DNA of 64,000 bases from Sophora flavescens (taxonomy: Eukaryota; Streptophyta; Magnoliopsida; Fabales; Fabaceae), in the NCBI GenBank assembly GCA_030762895.1, contig CM061066.1, positions 115,600,715 through 115,664,714 of the forward strand, given 5' to 3'. The translations under genes and the position numbers were made by a program. Below the pieces are notes generated by a model. That model was not told the DNA's origin. It searched no databases and saw only the letters and a list, made by a program, of their open reading frames with translations. The first letter of the stretch is position 1. Each line of letters begins with the position of its first letter. Below are positions 34,255 through 45,257 of the stretch, one piece after another.

Positions 34255-35751
34255 CTCCCCCTTTGTTTTGATGAATCCTATGCCAATTTTATCAAGAGAG
34301 GGTTTCTGACTTCCTAAAAGTTTAGTCAGATTATCTACGCCTTTGACAAAATGAGCAAGATCATAGGTGAGCTCTTCTACCTTCTGTTGAAGCTTGACAA
34401 CTTCTTCAGACTGTAGCGTTTCTACTATGATCTCAGCCTTAGGCTTTTCAGCCTTTAGCTTACTATTTTCCTGAGACAATCTCTCACACTCTTGAGTCTT
34501 ATGTTCATGCTTTTTTAAGAGTTTCACATATTGTCTCTTAAGTGATATGAAAGCCTTAGTTAAAACAGTTAGATTCTTCAATCAATTCATCATAGGCATC
34601 TTGCAATTCCTTAATATCATAAATTACCTCAGAATCGGAATTAGCATCTGCCACGAGACACATATTTGCTTATTCACTTTCTGCATCTTCTTATGATGAG
34701 CTGCCATCTAGATCTTCCCATGTGGCCATCATCCTTTTCTTCTTCTTTTTGTAGAACTTTTTGAAGGGTTGCTTCTTCAACTGTGGACATTCATATTTAA
34801 TGTGTCCTGGTTTCTTGCATTCATTGCATACTATAGGACTCTTATCTGAACTGTTGCTTCCTTTGAACAACTTTTCTTTGTTGAACTTTTTGAAAGGTGG
34901 TCTGTCCTTTCTGAAAATCTTCTTTTTCCATAACTTCCTCATTTTTCTAGTCAAAAATGACATTTCATCATCACTCTCAGAATCTTCTTCAGAGGCATCT
35001 GATTCTGAATCTGATTCCTAAACTTTTAGAGCCTTTGAGGGAGTCTTTTCAGCTTTGAGAGCAATGGATTTTCCTTTCTTTGTTGAGCTATCTTCATTAA
35101 GCTCTTGATCATGAACTTGTATAGTTCCAAGAAGATCACTCATTTGAAGAGTTGAGAGATATTTGGCCTGAGTTATTGCTGTAACAAGAGGTCTCCATTG
35201 TTTAGGCAGACTTCTGAGAATTTTGCTCACTTTCTCAGCATTGGTGTAAATTTTTCCTTGAGATTTCAGATTGTTTGTGATGGTCTGAAATCTTCCTGTC
35301 ATTTGAGCAATGCTCTCTCCATCTTCCATGGTGAATAACTCATACTTTCGTACAAGCATATTTATCTTTGTTTCTTTCACCTTTGTTGATCCTTCATCAG
35401 TTACTTCTAGAGTATCCCATATTTCTTTAGCAGATCCACATGCATGGACCTTTTCAAATTCTTCTTGACTTAGGGCACACATCAAGGAATGCCTTGCTTT
35501 ATAATTCAGCTCTCATTTAGTATTTTATGCAGCAGTCCACTCAACTTTAGGTTTGTCGGTATTATCAGTATTCTTTCGAGGGTAGGGACCATCAGTGATG
35601 TTTTCCCATAGATCTGAAGTTGTGGACATGATGAACCATTGGAATCTTTCTTCCAATAAATGTAGTTTTCTCCATTGAAGAAGGGAGGTCTGGTCATGGA
35701 TGCTCCTTCCATCCCTGAGTTGCTTCCGCTTGTGCTAGCTCCAGCCTTCAT
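34255..35751 (-). pseudogene. Element C gag, interrupted
   Basis: Starts MKAGASTSGSNSGMEGASM at 35751 and reads TRPPFFNGENYIYWK. It shifts frame near 35655. It then gives CALSQEEFEKVHACGS (about 35470), RKYELFTMEDGESI and RSLPKQWRPLVTAI. After a stop near 35016 the zinc knuckle CNECKKPGHIKYECP (about 34845-34800) is intact in CX2CX4HX4C form. A coiled-coil tail follows (about 34560-34330, LKRQYVKLLKKHEHKTQECE) and the frame ends LLGSQKPSLDKIGIGF before running into non-coding 3' sequence. It is broken by frameshifts and stops but is better preserved in the knuckle than A or B. Confidence 0.85.
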
Positions 35752-35810
35752 GGTTTATATTCAACAGGATCTTTCCTCAACACAGTTAAGTGCTCAACCT
35801 AGAGGTTAAG

Positions 35811-35821
35811 CTCTGGTACCA
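35811..35821 (-). other. Primer binding site of element C
   Basis: The minus strand reads TGGTACCAGAG two bases after the LTR end. This is the tRNA-Met type site with one change from TGGTATCAGAG. Confidence 0.85.
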
Positions 35822-35823
35822 AC

Positions 35824-37864
35824 TGAAATGAACAGATTAAAATACGAGAAGGTGGGTTGAATTGTGTTTTAGTTAACTTTTTTGCAAATGATAAAGTTTT
35901 CTCCAGTTAAAGAATCATACACAAGGATCTGTCTGATATAAGGCATGATTAATGAAAACTTAGCACTTTCAACCCAGGTATCACAATAAATATAAAGCAA
36001 ACTTAAATAGATAAGGCAAGATAGTTGACACAGATATTTATACTGGTTTACTCCAAACCTTGGGCTACGTCCAATCCTTGGTTTCACCAAATATTAACAC
36101 CATAACTGATCAGGTTACAGACAGGTACTGTTTGTACACCTAGCCTCCTCGGGTTCAACCACAAGTATTGTTTGCACGCCTAGTCTCTCCAGGCTCAACA
36201 AGTGCTCTTTAGGCAAGCCTCTTCAGGCTCTATAAATGGTAAGAGTTGAATGAAGCAGCAGTTTCACGATTTACAACTTTGCAAGTCAACCGAATAACAC
36301 TCAATGAGTGAATAAGTATTTTGGTTAGTATGACAGCAGTAATGACTTCTCAATAAATACAAATGATTGAGCGGAGAAGTATTCTAAGAAGAAGAACATG
36401 GAGAGCCTTGAATGTGAAGAGAGTATTGAATGCTTGAGTGATTAAGCTCAGGTATGTGTCTTCAACAGTCTTCAAAGTCTTCTATTTATACTCATAAGTA
36501 ATAAATCCGTTGAATAGAGTTCTTCATATGAGTAAAGCTTTTGTTCTTCATCCATTAATGCCAAATAGCGGTTCTGAGCTTTTCATTTAATGTTTATGAT
36601 TGTTGGAGAGCTTCAAGACAAGTTGAACGTATTTGTTGGCATTGCTTTATCAGAGTGCAGCTTGAATCATAGCAGTATCTATTGCTTTTCAGACTTGGGC
36701 AGCGCAACTTTCCTTATTTGTGCAACACGGGTCTGCGACCGCGTAAAGGTTATTTTGCCTTTTGCAACAAAAGGAATTTCAAGCATGGATTGATGCCTTA
36801 AGCTACCGAAATCGATTTTCTTGATTTGAAAATGCAAGGGAATATTCTTGTCTTTCAAAAAAGAGTGGAGTGAAAGACTTCCAGTCAAGTTGTAGGGTCA
36901 GACACATTTTCATAGCTTGTAAGTACCGAGTCTTCCTTCAGACGCATTGCGATAGTTAAAACACACATCTTGAGACTTGTTGTTTTGCCAAAATGCTTTT
37001 GCTTTATGATCTGCACACTCAAATTACACATATTACCAGATTTCAAATGGTTCAATTAAAATCATTCTTTGTTTGGATTCATCAAAATTAGAGACTTCTC
37101 AATAAATACAAATGATTGAGCGGAGAAGTATTCTAAGAAGAAGAACATGAAGAGCCTTGAATGCGAAGAGAGTATTGAATGCTTGAGTGATTAAGCTCAG
37201 GTATGTGTCTTCAACAGTCTTCAAAGTCTTCTATTTATACTCATAAGTAATAAATCCGTTGAGTAGAGTTCTTCATATGAGTAAAGCTTTTGTTCTTCAT
37301 CCATTAATGCCAAATAGCGGTTCTGAGCTTTCATTTAATGTTTATGATTGTTGGAGAGCTTCAAGACAAGTTGAATGTATTTGTTGGCATTGCTTTATCA
37401 GAGTGCAGCTTGAATCATAGCAGTATCTATTGCTTTTCAGACTTGGGCAGCGCAACTTTCCTTATTTGTGCAACACGGGTCTGCGACCGCGTAAAGGTTA
37501 TTTTGCCTTTTGTAACAAAAGGAATTTCAAGCATGGATTGATGCTTTAAGCTACCGAAATCGATTTTCTTGATTTGAAAATGCAAGGGAATATTCTTGTC
37601 TTTCAAAAAAGAGTGGAGTGAAAGACTTCCAGTCAAGTTGTAGGGTCAGACACATTTTCATAGCTTGTAAGTACCGAGTCTTCCTTCAGACGCATTGCGA
37701 TAGTTAAAACACACATCTTGAGACTTGTTGTTTTGCCAAAATGCTTTTGCTTTATGATCTGCACACTCAAATTACAAATATTACCAGATTTCAAATGGTT
37801 CAATTAAAATCATTCTTTGTTTGGATTCATCAAAATTAGAGATGTCAAAAACTTAGACTTAACA
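35824..37864 (-). repeat. 5' LTR of element C, enlarged by internal duplication
   Basis: Minus-strand LTR starting TGTTAAGTCTAAG (37864) and ending before the primer site. It is 2041 bp long because of a 749-bp tandem duplication; without it, it would be about 1.29 kb, close to the 1.33 kb LTR of element B. Confidence 0.88.
36344..37842. repeat. 749-bp tandem duplication inside the LTR of element C
   Basis: Copy 1 (36344-37092) and copy 2 (37093-37842) begin GACTTCTCAATAAATAC and differ at only about ten positions by eye, so the duplication is recent compared with the decay of the element. The paired open frames at 36590 and 37338 are identical shadows of the repeat. Confidence 0.93.
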
Positions 37865-38450
37865 ACAGGGTTGTGTCCACTAAAAAAAATCGAAAGAATG
37901 TCACCTAGTAGGACACACAGCCATGTGTCAATTCAACACAATCGTGTTGCGTTTTCCCGTGAGTAGCGGTGAGCGCCAGGTCCTTTGCACTAAGTCCAAC
38001 ACCAGATTCGTTCATAATCCATAATTTAGCATCTTCTTAAAGGAGACATGGGAATGTCTCTATTCAACATAGTCACGTTTCATTAGTAATGTTGTTTTCA
38101 GAGCCTCGGGATCATAATATTGAGAATACTAAAGCTTGAGGAGTCACTTTCCTAGTAGTTATTTTTATTATTCTACCATTGGTTAGCATTTATAGAATAA
38201 GTGGAACATCATATGTATCTTTTGCAATTTATTTTATTTGGGGATTTTGTTAGTAGACGCTTCGAGGCAACGAACTTATTTATTTTAAATTCTTGCGTAA
38301 AGATTTTTATTTAATATTTATACTAGGACGTTATTCAGACTATAAATAATGAGTTTTTATTTATAATATACTTATTGTAATACTCCAAATGAGTTTTTAT
38401 TATAATGACGATAGTAACACGAGGCATTACAACTAAAATCCAACTTTTTA
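37865..38450 (+). repeat. Probable decayed gypsy-type LTR remnant
   Basis: Contains degenerate palindromes ACACAGCCATGTGT (37914-37927) and ACACAATCGTGTTG (37936-37949) and ends in a GTAATACTCC...GAGGCATTACAAC region (38379-38432) resembling the 3' end of chromovirus LTRs. No clear start or duplication was found, so limits are approximate. The remainder to 38794 is AT-rich without features. Confidence 0.45.
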
Positions 38451-38794
38451 GATATTTTTATTTTCTTCTCTTTTATATATACAACAAAAAATAATGGTAA
38501 TATGAGATAATCATAACTTGCTCGTCACATTTGCCAATTCAAACCTAATCAATCAACCTTAATTACTAATTACAGTGTGTTATTTAATTGACAATTAATA
38601 TAAAAAGTATTATATATATATAAATTACAAGTTAATTTTTTATATAATTTTTCATAATTAAAAAATAACTAATATATAAAAAGCCAAAAATTGTATTACA
38701 AGCCAATTTTTTATAGTTTAAAAAAGAGAAATGCTAAATGAACACAAAAATTAGACACTTACACCGTATACTACTGTAGCAAAATACTATTTTA

Positions 38795-38959
38795 ATGACA
38801 AATAGAATATTAACAATAAAACAAGCTATTTATGAGCTAAGAAAATACTTAGAAATATTAGAAAAATTAGAACAAAATAACTATATTATTTACCAACAAG
38901 AATTGGTTAGAAAAAGAATAAAAAGATTAAAACAGGAATTAGAAAATTACATAGGATAA
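38795..38959 (+). CDS. Small viral ORF (54 aa), coiled coil, position of ORF II
   Basis: Begins ATG at 38795 (MTNRILTIKQAIYELRKYL) and is almost wholly helical with heptad-like Leu/Ile spacing. It overlaps the next ORF at TAATG (38957-38961), a termination-reinitiation arrangement. It has no recognisable family. By position it corresponds to the small genes upstream of the coat protein in caulimoviruses and soymoviruses. It lies at the left edge of the integrated copy, so the start could be truncated. Confidence 0.6.
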   Translation: MTNRILTIKQAIYELRKYLEILEKLEQNNYIIYQQELVRKRIKRLKQELENYIG

Positions 38960-39363
38960 TGAGACTATCCGAAGAAATAGAATCATGGTTTAAAGAATTA
39001 GAAAAACTTATGAAAGATATAAATAAAAATATTATTCAATTAATTAAAAATACAGAAAAAATTGCAAATTGTACTTGTAATAAAATACAAAAAGGATAAA
39101 ATAAAATAAAAAACATTAAGGAAACATTAAATAATATAAGCAGAGAAAAAGAAATAGATGAAAATGAAGATATCATTAGAATAAAAATTATTCTAGAACA
39201 ATTAGAAGATCTTTTAAATTATGAAGAAAATAATAGATGTATAACAAAAAATGAATTAAAAGAAATTTTAGAAATAAAGAATTTAGAAAAAATAATAGTT
39301 AAAAAGGAATTAGATTAAGAACCATCAAAAATACATATACCAGTATCTGCATGGAGAGGATAA
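38959..39363 (+). pseudogene. Viral ORF III-like coiled-coil protein, two in-frame stops
   Basis: ATG at 38959 (MRLSEEIESWFKELEKLM). In-frame TAA codons lie at 39097 and 39316; beyond the second the same frame stays open to a TAA at 39361-39363, inside the first codons of the coat protein. The product is Lys/Glu/Ile-rich with strong coiled-coil character. Position and composition fit the virion-associated protein (ORF III) of caulimoviruses, which is a coiled-coil tetramer, but sequence identity cannot be judged here. Confidence 0.55.
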
Positions 39364-40723
39364 AGGACGAATATATGGAGACATTAAGAAAATCAAATGA
39401 TATAGAAGAAATACAACAATTACTAGAGCAACTTAAGATTGTTGAAGAAGAAAACAATCAAATGCACAAGGTTGATCGAATCAATAAAAAAGATATAGAA
39501 AACAATGAAAATAAAGAAATAATCTTGAACTACAGCTCATCTTCAGAATCTAAAGAAAACCATATAAGAATGAAAAAAGGAGAATATAGTGGAAAAAGTC
39601 CTAAAAGGAAATGGGAAGAATATAAATATACACCTGAAGGAGCTTGGGATAAATATGAAGAAGAAACTATGTATAATAAAGGATACGCAAGAAAAAATAA
39701 TAATAAATGGACAAAAAATCAAGAAGAATTTAAACCTCGATATAATAATATAGGAAATATTCTAGACCTTGATTGCATAAGAAATAAAGAAGATGTATTA
39801 TTAAAATGGACCAATGAAATGATATTACTAGTCTTAACTGATGAAAGATTTAAACAATTAAACTTTATAGAAACCAAGAACTTTGTAACATTTAAAACGT
39901 CAGGGAATGTACAAAAGTTTTTAATAGGAATTAGTGATGAAGACTGGATTAAGTATGGAATAATGGTAGATAATAACAAAGAGAAAAAGCAAATAAATCA
40001 CTACTTGAAAATGCTAAATCACATCTAAATAGAATGCAAATATGTGATATGTGCCAGATCGAAAGTTTCATATGCGAATATCAAAAATACTATTATCAAT
40101 TAGATGAAGAAACTAAAGAGATATATAAATATATTTTCATAGACAAATTATCATATCCACTAAATTCAAAAATTAATAGGCTTTGGGAATCAAGACATGA
40201 AGAAACAGCAAATACTTTAGGAGGAATTATTAAACTTCTATACCAAGAACTTAGAGAACAATGTTTGAATAGAAAAACCATTAGACAATTAAATAGAGGA
40301 AGTGCTGTCATTTGTTATGATATTCCAGAAATAGAAAAATCAGGAAAATATGGTTGCGACAAAATAATAAAGAAGAAAAAATACTATAAGAAAACAAACT
40401 TACGAAAAACTTATCCTAGAAAGAAGAATTATTATAAAAATAATAAGAAGAAATACTTTAGAAGAAAGAAATCAACACCAAGAAAATACTGCCCAAAGGG
40501 AAAAAAGAAATGTGTTTGTTGGATATGTAATGTTGAATGACATTATGCCAACGAATGCACTCAAAGAAAGGAAAAAGATTTTAAGGAGAAATCAAAATTA
40601 ATAAAACAAGTTTTCAAGATATATGAACTTGAACCTCTAGAAGAAGAATTAAGTGACTCAGAAATAAGTATATATGAATATGCAGAAGATGAATTATCGT
40701 CAGAAGAAAGAGAATCCGAATAA
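39351..40723 (+). pseudogene. Viral coat protein, frameshifted, with zinc knuckle
   Basis: ATG at 39351. The N-terminal 100 residues are acidic and low-complexity. A core follows (about 39760-40220) with IGNILDLDCIRNKEDVLLKW, then FKTSGNVQKFLIG. One frameshift lies near 40007. The C-terminal part is extremely Lys/Arg/Tyr-rich (40350-40500), then a CX2CX4HX4C knuckle (40519-40560, CWIC...HYANEC) whose central codon is TGA at 40538. It ends in an acidic tail with a stop at 40721. Acidic ends, a basic region and a single Cys-His box are the classic caulimovirus CP layout. It overlaps Pol by 50 bp. Confidence 0.82.
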
Positions 40724-42644
40724 TACTTATATAAAAATAATAATAGAAAATAGTAATAAAGAAACGGAAGCATACATAGATACTGGAGCAAGTCTTTGCC
40801 TTGCGACAGAAGCACTTTTTGATAAATGGGAAAGATTGGAAAAGCCACAGAAAATACAGATTGCAGATGGATCAATACACCCTCTGTATTTCATAGCCAA
40901 AAGAATTACTTTAAAAATACAAGACAAAATATTCATCATACCTACAATATACAAATAGGAGAGAGGTATAGATGTAATCATTGGAAACAATTTCTTAAGA
41001 TTATATGCACCATTTTACCAATATCTGAAATATATTACCCTGAAAACCCCATATATTTATCAAAAATAAAACCGTGAAGTCATAAAAATTCAAATTATTC
41101 ATTTTTCTGCATGTACTTATTCATCAAAGTTTCAACAGCTGAAACGTGGTGAGATTATTAGTTTAATTTGCACAAAACTTCGTTATGTACAAATAAATTT
41201 AGAACCAAATAGAATAATTCCAGCTCATATAGAAGAACTTTTGGACAAGGTTTGTAGTGAAAACCCTTTAGATCCAAAAATTAACAAAAATACTGAACTA
41301 GTTGAATTAAAATTAAAAGACCCAACAAAAGAAGTGAAATGTAAACCAATGATTTATACAAAAATAGATAGAGATGAATTTGCAAAAGATATCGGAGAAA
41401 TGTGTCAAAAGGGATTGATTAGACCATCAAATAGCAAACACTCTGCACCAGCTTTTTATGTAGAAAACCATAATGAAATAAAAAGAGGAAAAAGAAGAAT
41501 GATAATTAATTATAAACAAATTAATGATGCCATGGAAGGAGATGCCTATTTTCTCCCAAGAAAAGACTTAATTATTGAAAGAATTAGAAATATGGATTGG
41601 TTTAGCACTTATGATTGTAAATCGGGATTTTATCAAATTAGATTGACTGAAGAATCAAAAGCTTTAACAGCATTTAGTTGTCCTCAAGGACAATATGAAT
41701 GGAATGTACTGCCAATGGGATTAAATCAATCACCAGGAATCTTCCAGCGAAGGATAGATTCAATTCTCAAAGAATTCAAAGACTTTTGTCTTATCTATAT
41801 TGATGATATATTAATCTTTTCTAATAAAGGAATAAATGATCATTTTAAGAAAATAGAATTAGTTCTCAATAAATGTTATGAACATGGAATAGTTTTAAGT
41901 AAGAAGAAAGTTGTTTTAGCTCAAAATAGAATTAATTACTTAGGATTGGAAATTGAAAAAGGAAAAATAATAATGCAGCGAGACGTATTATAAAAACTTC
42001 AGAATTTTCCAATGAAACTAAAGGATAAAAAGGATTTACAAAGATTTCTTGGACTATTAACATATATTTCAAATGAAGGATTTATCAGGAATCTTGCATC
42101 AGAAAGAAGGACGCTTCAACAAAAACTAAAGAAGGACGCCCTTTGGACATGGACTGATGAAGATGATAGACTAATTTTAAAAATGAAAGACTTATGCCGG
42201 GATCTTCCTGAGCTTTATCATCCATCGGATGATGATATAATAATTATTGAGACAGATGCCTCAAATGACTGTTGGGGAGGTGTTATGAAAGCAAAACCCC
42301 CTGGATACAAAAATGAATTACTGTGTTGATACATGTCTGGAACTTTTTCAGACAGTGAAATTAATTATCCTACTCATGAAAAGGAAACACTGGCATTGAT
42401 CCGTATGTTAGAAAAACATCGGATTTATATACTGGATAAGGACTTTATTGTCCGAACCGATTCTACTTATGTTGCAGGTTTTAAGAACTTAAATCATAAA
42501 GGCACTTACAAACAAGGACGATTTATTAGATGGCAAATGAAACTTGCCGAATACAATTACTCGATCTCTCACATTAAGGGAGATAAAAATGTTCTTGCAG
42601 ATATATTATCAAGAGAATGGAGCAGCAAACAATTGAAGACATAA
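40674..42644 (+). pseudogene. Viral Pol: aspartic protease, reverse transcriptase, RNase H
   Basis: A single reading frame of 656 codons runs without any frameshift but is interrupted by four stops at 40956 (TAG), 41067 (TAA), 41991 (TAA) and 42327 (TGA). The protease has the DTGA motif (about 40776). The RT shows RMIINYKQIND (about 41500), TYDCKSGFYQI (about 41608) and the catalytic YIDDIL (about 41798-41815). The RNase H has TDASNDCWGG (about 42254), NYPTHEKETLA (about 42363) and RTDSTYV (about 42457). There is no integrase. Length and motifs are normal for Caulimoviridae. It overlaps the next ORF by 28 bp. Confidence 0.9.
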
Positions 42645-43885
42645 AGAAGCAGATTCAATTACAAAGGATGCTAGAGAAACAAAAAATAATGGAGCTCGAC
42701 CTAATCAAAGCAAACATTGAAGTACTAGAATTCCAACTACAAGCAAAAGGAGAATCTGTCAAAGAAGATCCTATGAAGAATATAAAACAACAAGTACAGG
42801 AAAATACTAAAGACAAGTGGTACGCCATTTTTAATGGACTACACCCAGGTATTTATGATGAATGCCACAAAGCAGCCCCTCATTGCATTGGACTCTCAAG
42901 AGTTCATCACAAATGATTTTGCACCAAGGAAGAAGTTGAGAAAGCTTTGATAGACTATCAAAAAGAACATGACAAGGGCAAAGAAGTTTATCTTGGCCCA
43001 AGAACTTTCTCCGAAACAATAAGAATTCCACCAGAGCCAAAGACTTCATTAAAGATACTCGGAAGAATCCCGTCTTCCATTGATGACTACCCAATTAATT
43101 CCAGAAAAGACCATGAACTACAAATTCAATTTTCCAAAGAAAAATTTTATGAAAACCTGAAAAGATTGACCAACTGGTCTGAAAAAGAAAAAATTAATTG
43201 TTTTTACATGGTAAACCGAAACATTTTCGGTGTTAAAGCCATAATTACTCCAGGAGCATCATCGATTCTTGCATTTAATATGTTCCAATTTGGACTTATT
43301 GAATGTCTCTACTTAAGCAAAGACTTAGAAGAAATCAACCTGTTCCCATATAATCTTAAAGAAGCCGTCCAGAATTATAGGAGAAATGTTGCGAAGGATA
43401 GAACTATCTTCTTGAAGTTCTATTCAACTTATCCAGACTTTACTACCAAGCAACCACCAAAGAACTTAATCTTCATTGGGGTAAGTAATAACAACTTTTC
43501 CATGAGGGATGAACCTACTGGCGAAGACTATAATGAAGAAAAAATTACTGTAATACTAGCTAATCAATTAACAAGTATTTTTACTCAATGTCAAATTATT
43601 GGGAAAGATTCCTTCATCAAAGCACTATACAAAGGACCACATACTTTGCTTCTAAGCAAGACTAGCGGAAAGCTGATCAGAGAAAAGGACTTGGCAATAC
43701 TGACCAACTTTGAATTACCCTTCTACACGCTCCAAGGACTTTCTATGAACTATCAGCCAGCTGTACTTGACTTATTGTGCTCAATGATTAAAGAAAATGG
43801 AAACCACACATGTGAAAGATGCGTAGCAAAAAAGGACTGTCAGCAAGAAGATAAGGACTCGGACGAAGCAATTATTGAAGAATGA
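42617..43885 (+). pseudogene. Viral transactivator/viroplasmin (TAV, ORF VI), one stop
   Basis: A 422-codon frame from ATG 42617, interrupted only by TGA at 42914. The N-terminus is a coiled coil. Residues about 68-105 contain the viroplasmin (RNase H-like) fold signature KWYAIFNGLHPGIYDEC, followed by PHCIGLSRVH. The C-terminus has a Cys cluster (HTCERCVAKKDC). In caulimoviruses this protein forms inclusion bodies and allows reinitiation on polycistronic RNA, which matches the overlapping ORFs seen here. Its presence excludes badnavirus-type genera. The stop TGA (43883) is also the start of an as-1-like promoter motif. Confidence 0.85.
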
Positions 43886-44330
43886 CGTAAGCGCTCACGC
43901 CAGCATGTGAATTATTGGAAGTCTGATTGATAGGCTCAATAATGTAAGGACTTTTTTGTAAATTACCTAGCCACTTTAAGTGTATAAATAAGCCCTCTTA
44001 TGCTGAGGCAAATCAGAGTTTGAAAGAATTTCAATTCTCACCCTTCTTCTCTTTGAGAAGATTTCTAGCTCTGCTAGTTCGAATCCTTGAGAGTGGATTC
44101 AAAATAGTTCCATGTACTTTAAACCACTGATCATAAATAAACACTACTTTCATATATTTATCTACTTCTCATTACTTTCATTACTTTCAACTACTCGTTG
44201 TAATCAAATCTCAACTTAACTAAACGGAAGCAGCGGTGGACCAAAGAATTCAGATATAATTTCGAAGAACCCAAATCAGGTATGACTCATCACCTATTCA
44301 ATTTCATTCAGTTCTTACTAGAAATTAATC
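43883..44330 (+). promoter_or_regulatory. Viral 35S-like promoter, leader and poly(A) signal region
   Basis: TGACGTAAG (43883-43891) matches the as-1 half site of the CaMV 35S promoter and overlaps the TAV stop codon. A good TATA box, TATAAATA, lies 100 bp further (43983-43990). The pyrimidine-rich stretch CACCCTTCTTCTCTTTGAGA (about 44040) follows. AATAAA at 44136-44141 could be the RNA 3'-end signal that pararetroviruses place just after the start site. The 44142-44330 leader ends at the movement protein ATG (44331). This layout is the expected pregenomic RNA promoter. Activity is inferred only. Confidence 0.75.
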
Positions 44331-45257
44331 ATGTCTGAAATAGAAAGAGAAAAGATTGATAACACTGATATCAAACATATACAAATTACTCAAGAAGATG
44401 GAAACTATGAAGGAAGTATTTTAATAGATCCAAAACTATTTCAAAAAATACAGAAAGAAGACTTAAACTTGGCTAAAGATGCAAACATGAAGAAATTAGG
44501 AGGAATAATGAAACGATTTAATCAAAAAGAGAATATAATATACTATGGAAAGATAATTAATGAAACAGCAATAGATATATCAGAAACAAATGGAAATACT
44601 TGTATACAGTTACTGAATAAAAAGAAATTAATAGATCTAAAAAGAAGTTTAAAGAAAGAAGCACATAGAAAGAATATTGGATATATTCATATAGGAGCTA
44701 TACAAGTTTTAATTAAAGCAACTTTCCAGGAAGGAATAAATTCACCTATAGAACTAGTTTTAAAGGATGATAGAATAACAGACCCGAAAGACAAAATACT
44801 AGGAGTAATCGAAGGAAACTTAGCTTATGTTAAGTTAAAATTTGAAATACATCCAAATATTGGAATACCATTAGATACTCAAAGATTAGATCAATCTTTA
44901 ACCATGGAACATAGATTTTTGAGGAATAATTTAATGAGATCAGGAGATAAAATATTCTCAATTACTTACTGTGTCAATTATGTACTAACGAATTCTCATC
45001 ATAGTATTACTTTTAGAAATAATGATAGAATAGATATACCAAGACTCTTTGAAGAAATAGGAAAAATCTACTATCCTAAAAGAAATGAATTAACTAAACT
45101 AGGAATATCCATAAGAAATCCAAAATCACTAAGTTTTAAACAGATTCCTAAACCAATAACTTTTCCTGAAACAGAAGAAATAAATAAAGACGAAAATATA
45201 AATAAATTATCAAACCAAGTAAGAGATTTAGCTCAATACTTAAGAAATAGAATATGA
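44331..45257 (+). CDS. Viral movement protein (30K superfamily), open
   Basis: An uninterrupted 308-codon frame starting MSEIEREKIDNTDIKHI. The central core GYIHIGAIQVLIKATFQEGI (about residues 122-141), followed by SPIELVLKDDRI and GVIEGNLAYVKLKF, matches the 30K movement protein fold with its conserved hydrophobic strand and Asp. The protein would form tubules through plasmodesmata. The length is normal for caulimoviruses. It overlaps the next ORF at ATGA (45254-45257). It is the only large gene of this copy that is fully open. Confidence 0.82.
   Translation: MSEIEREKIDNTDIKHIQITQEDGNYEGSILIDPKLFQKIQKEDLNLAKDANMKKLGGIMKRFNQKENIIYYGKIINETAIDISETNGNTCIQLLNKKKLIDLKRSLKKEAHRKNIGYIHIGAIQVLIKATFQEGINSPIELVLKDDRITDPKDKILGVIEGNLAYVKLKFEIHPNIGIPLDTQRLDQSLTMEHRFLRNNLMRSGDKIFSITYCVNYVLTNSHHSITFRNNDRIDIPRLFEEIGKIYYPKRNELTKLGISIRNPKSLSFKQIPKPITFPETEEINKDENINKLSNQVRDLAQYLRNRI

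Larger units (their letters stand above)
33979..37864 (-). mobile_element. Element C: LTR-gag-LTR deletion derivative of a Sirevirus
   Basis: On the minus strand: a 5' LTR (37864-35824), tRNA-Met primer site (35821-35811), gag (35751 to about 34290), polypurine tract, then the first 274 bp of the 3' LTR (34252-33979), which ends where the LTR of element B begins. The integrase, RT and third ORF are missing. The gag frame runs straight into the polypurine tract (AAACAAAGGGGGAGAT) and 3' LTR, so one deletion removed everything between. The remaining piece of the 3' LTR is not in the window, consistent with element B having inserted there and a later deletion having removed the far side. Confidence 0.87.

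Noticed and set aside
36590..37541. Paired 67-codon frames at 36590 and 37338 as duplicated genes
   Set aside because: They lie inside a duplicated LTR of element C with no conserved protein. The similarity is due to the DNA duplication.
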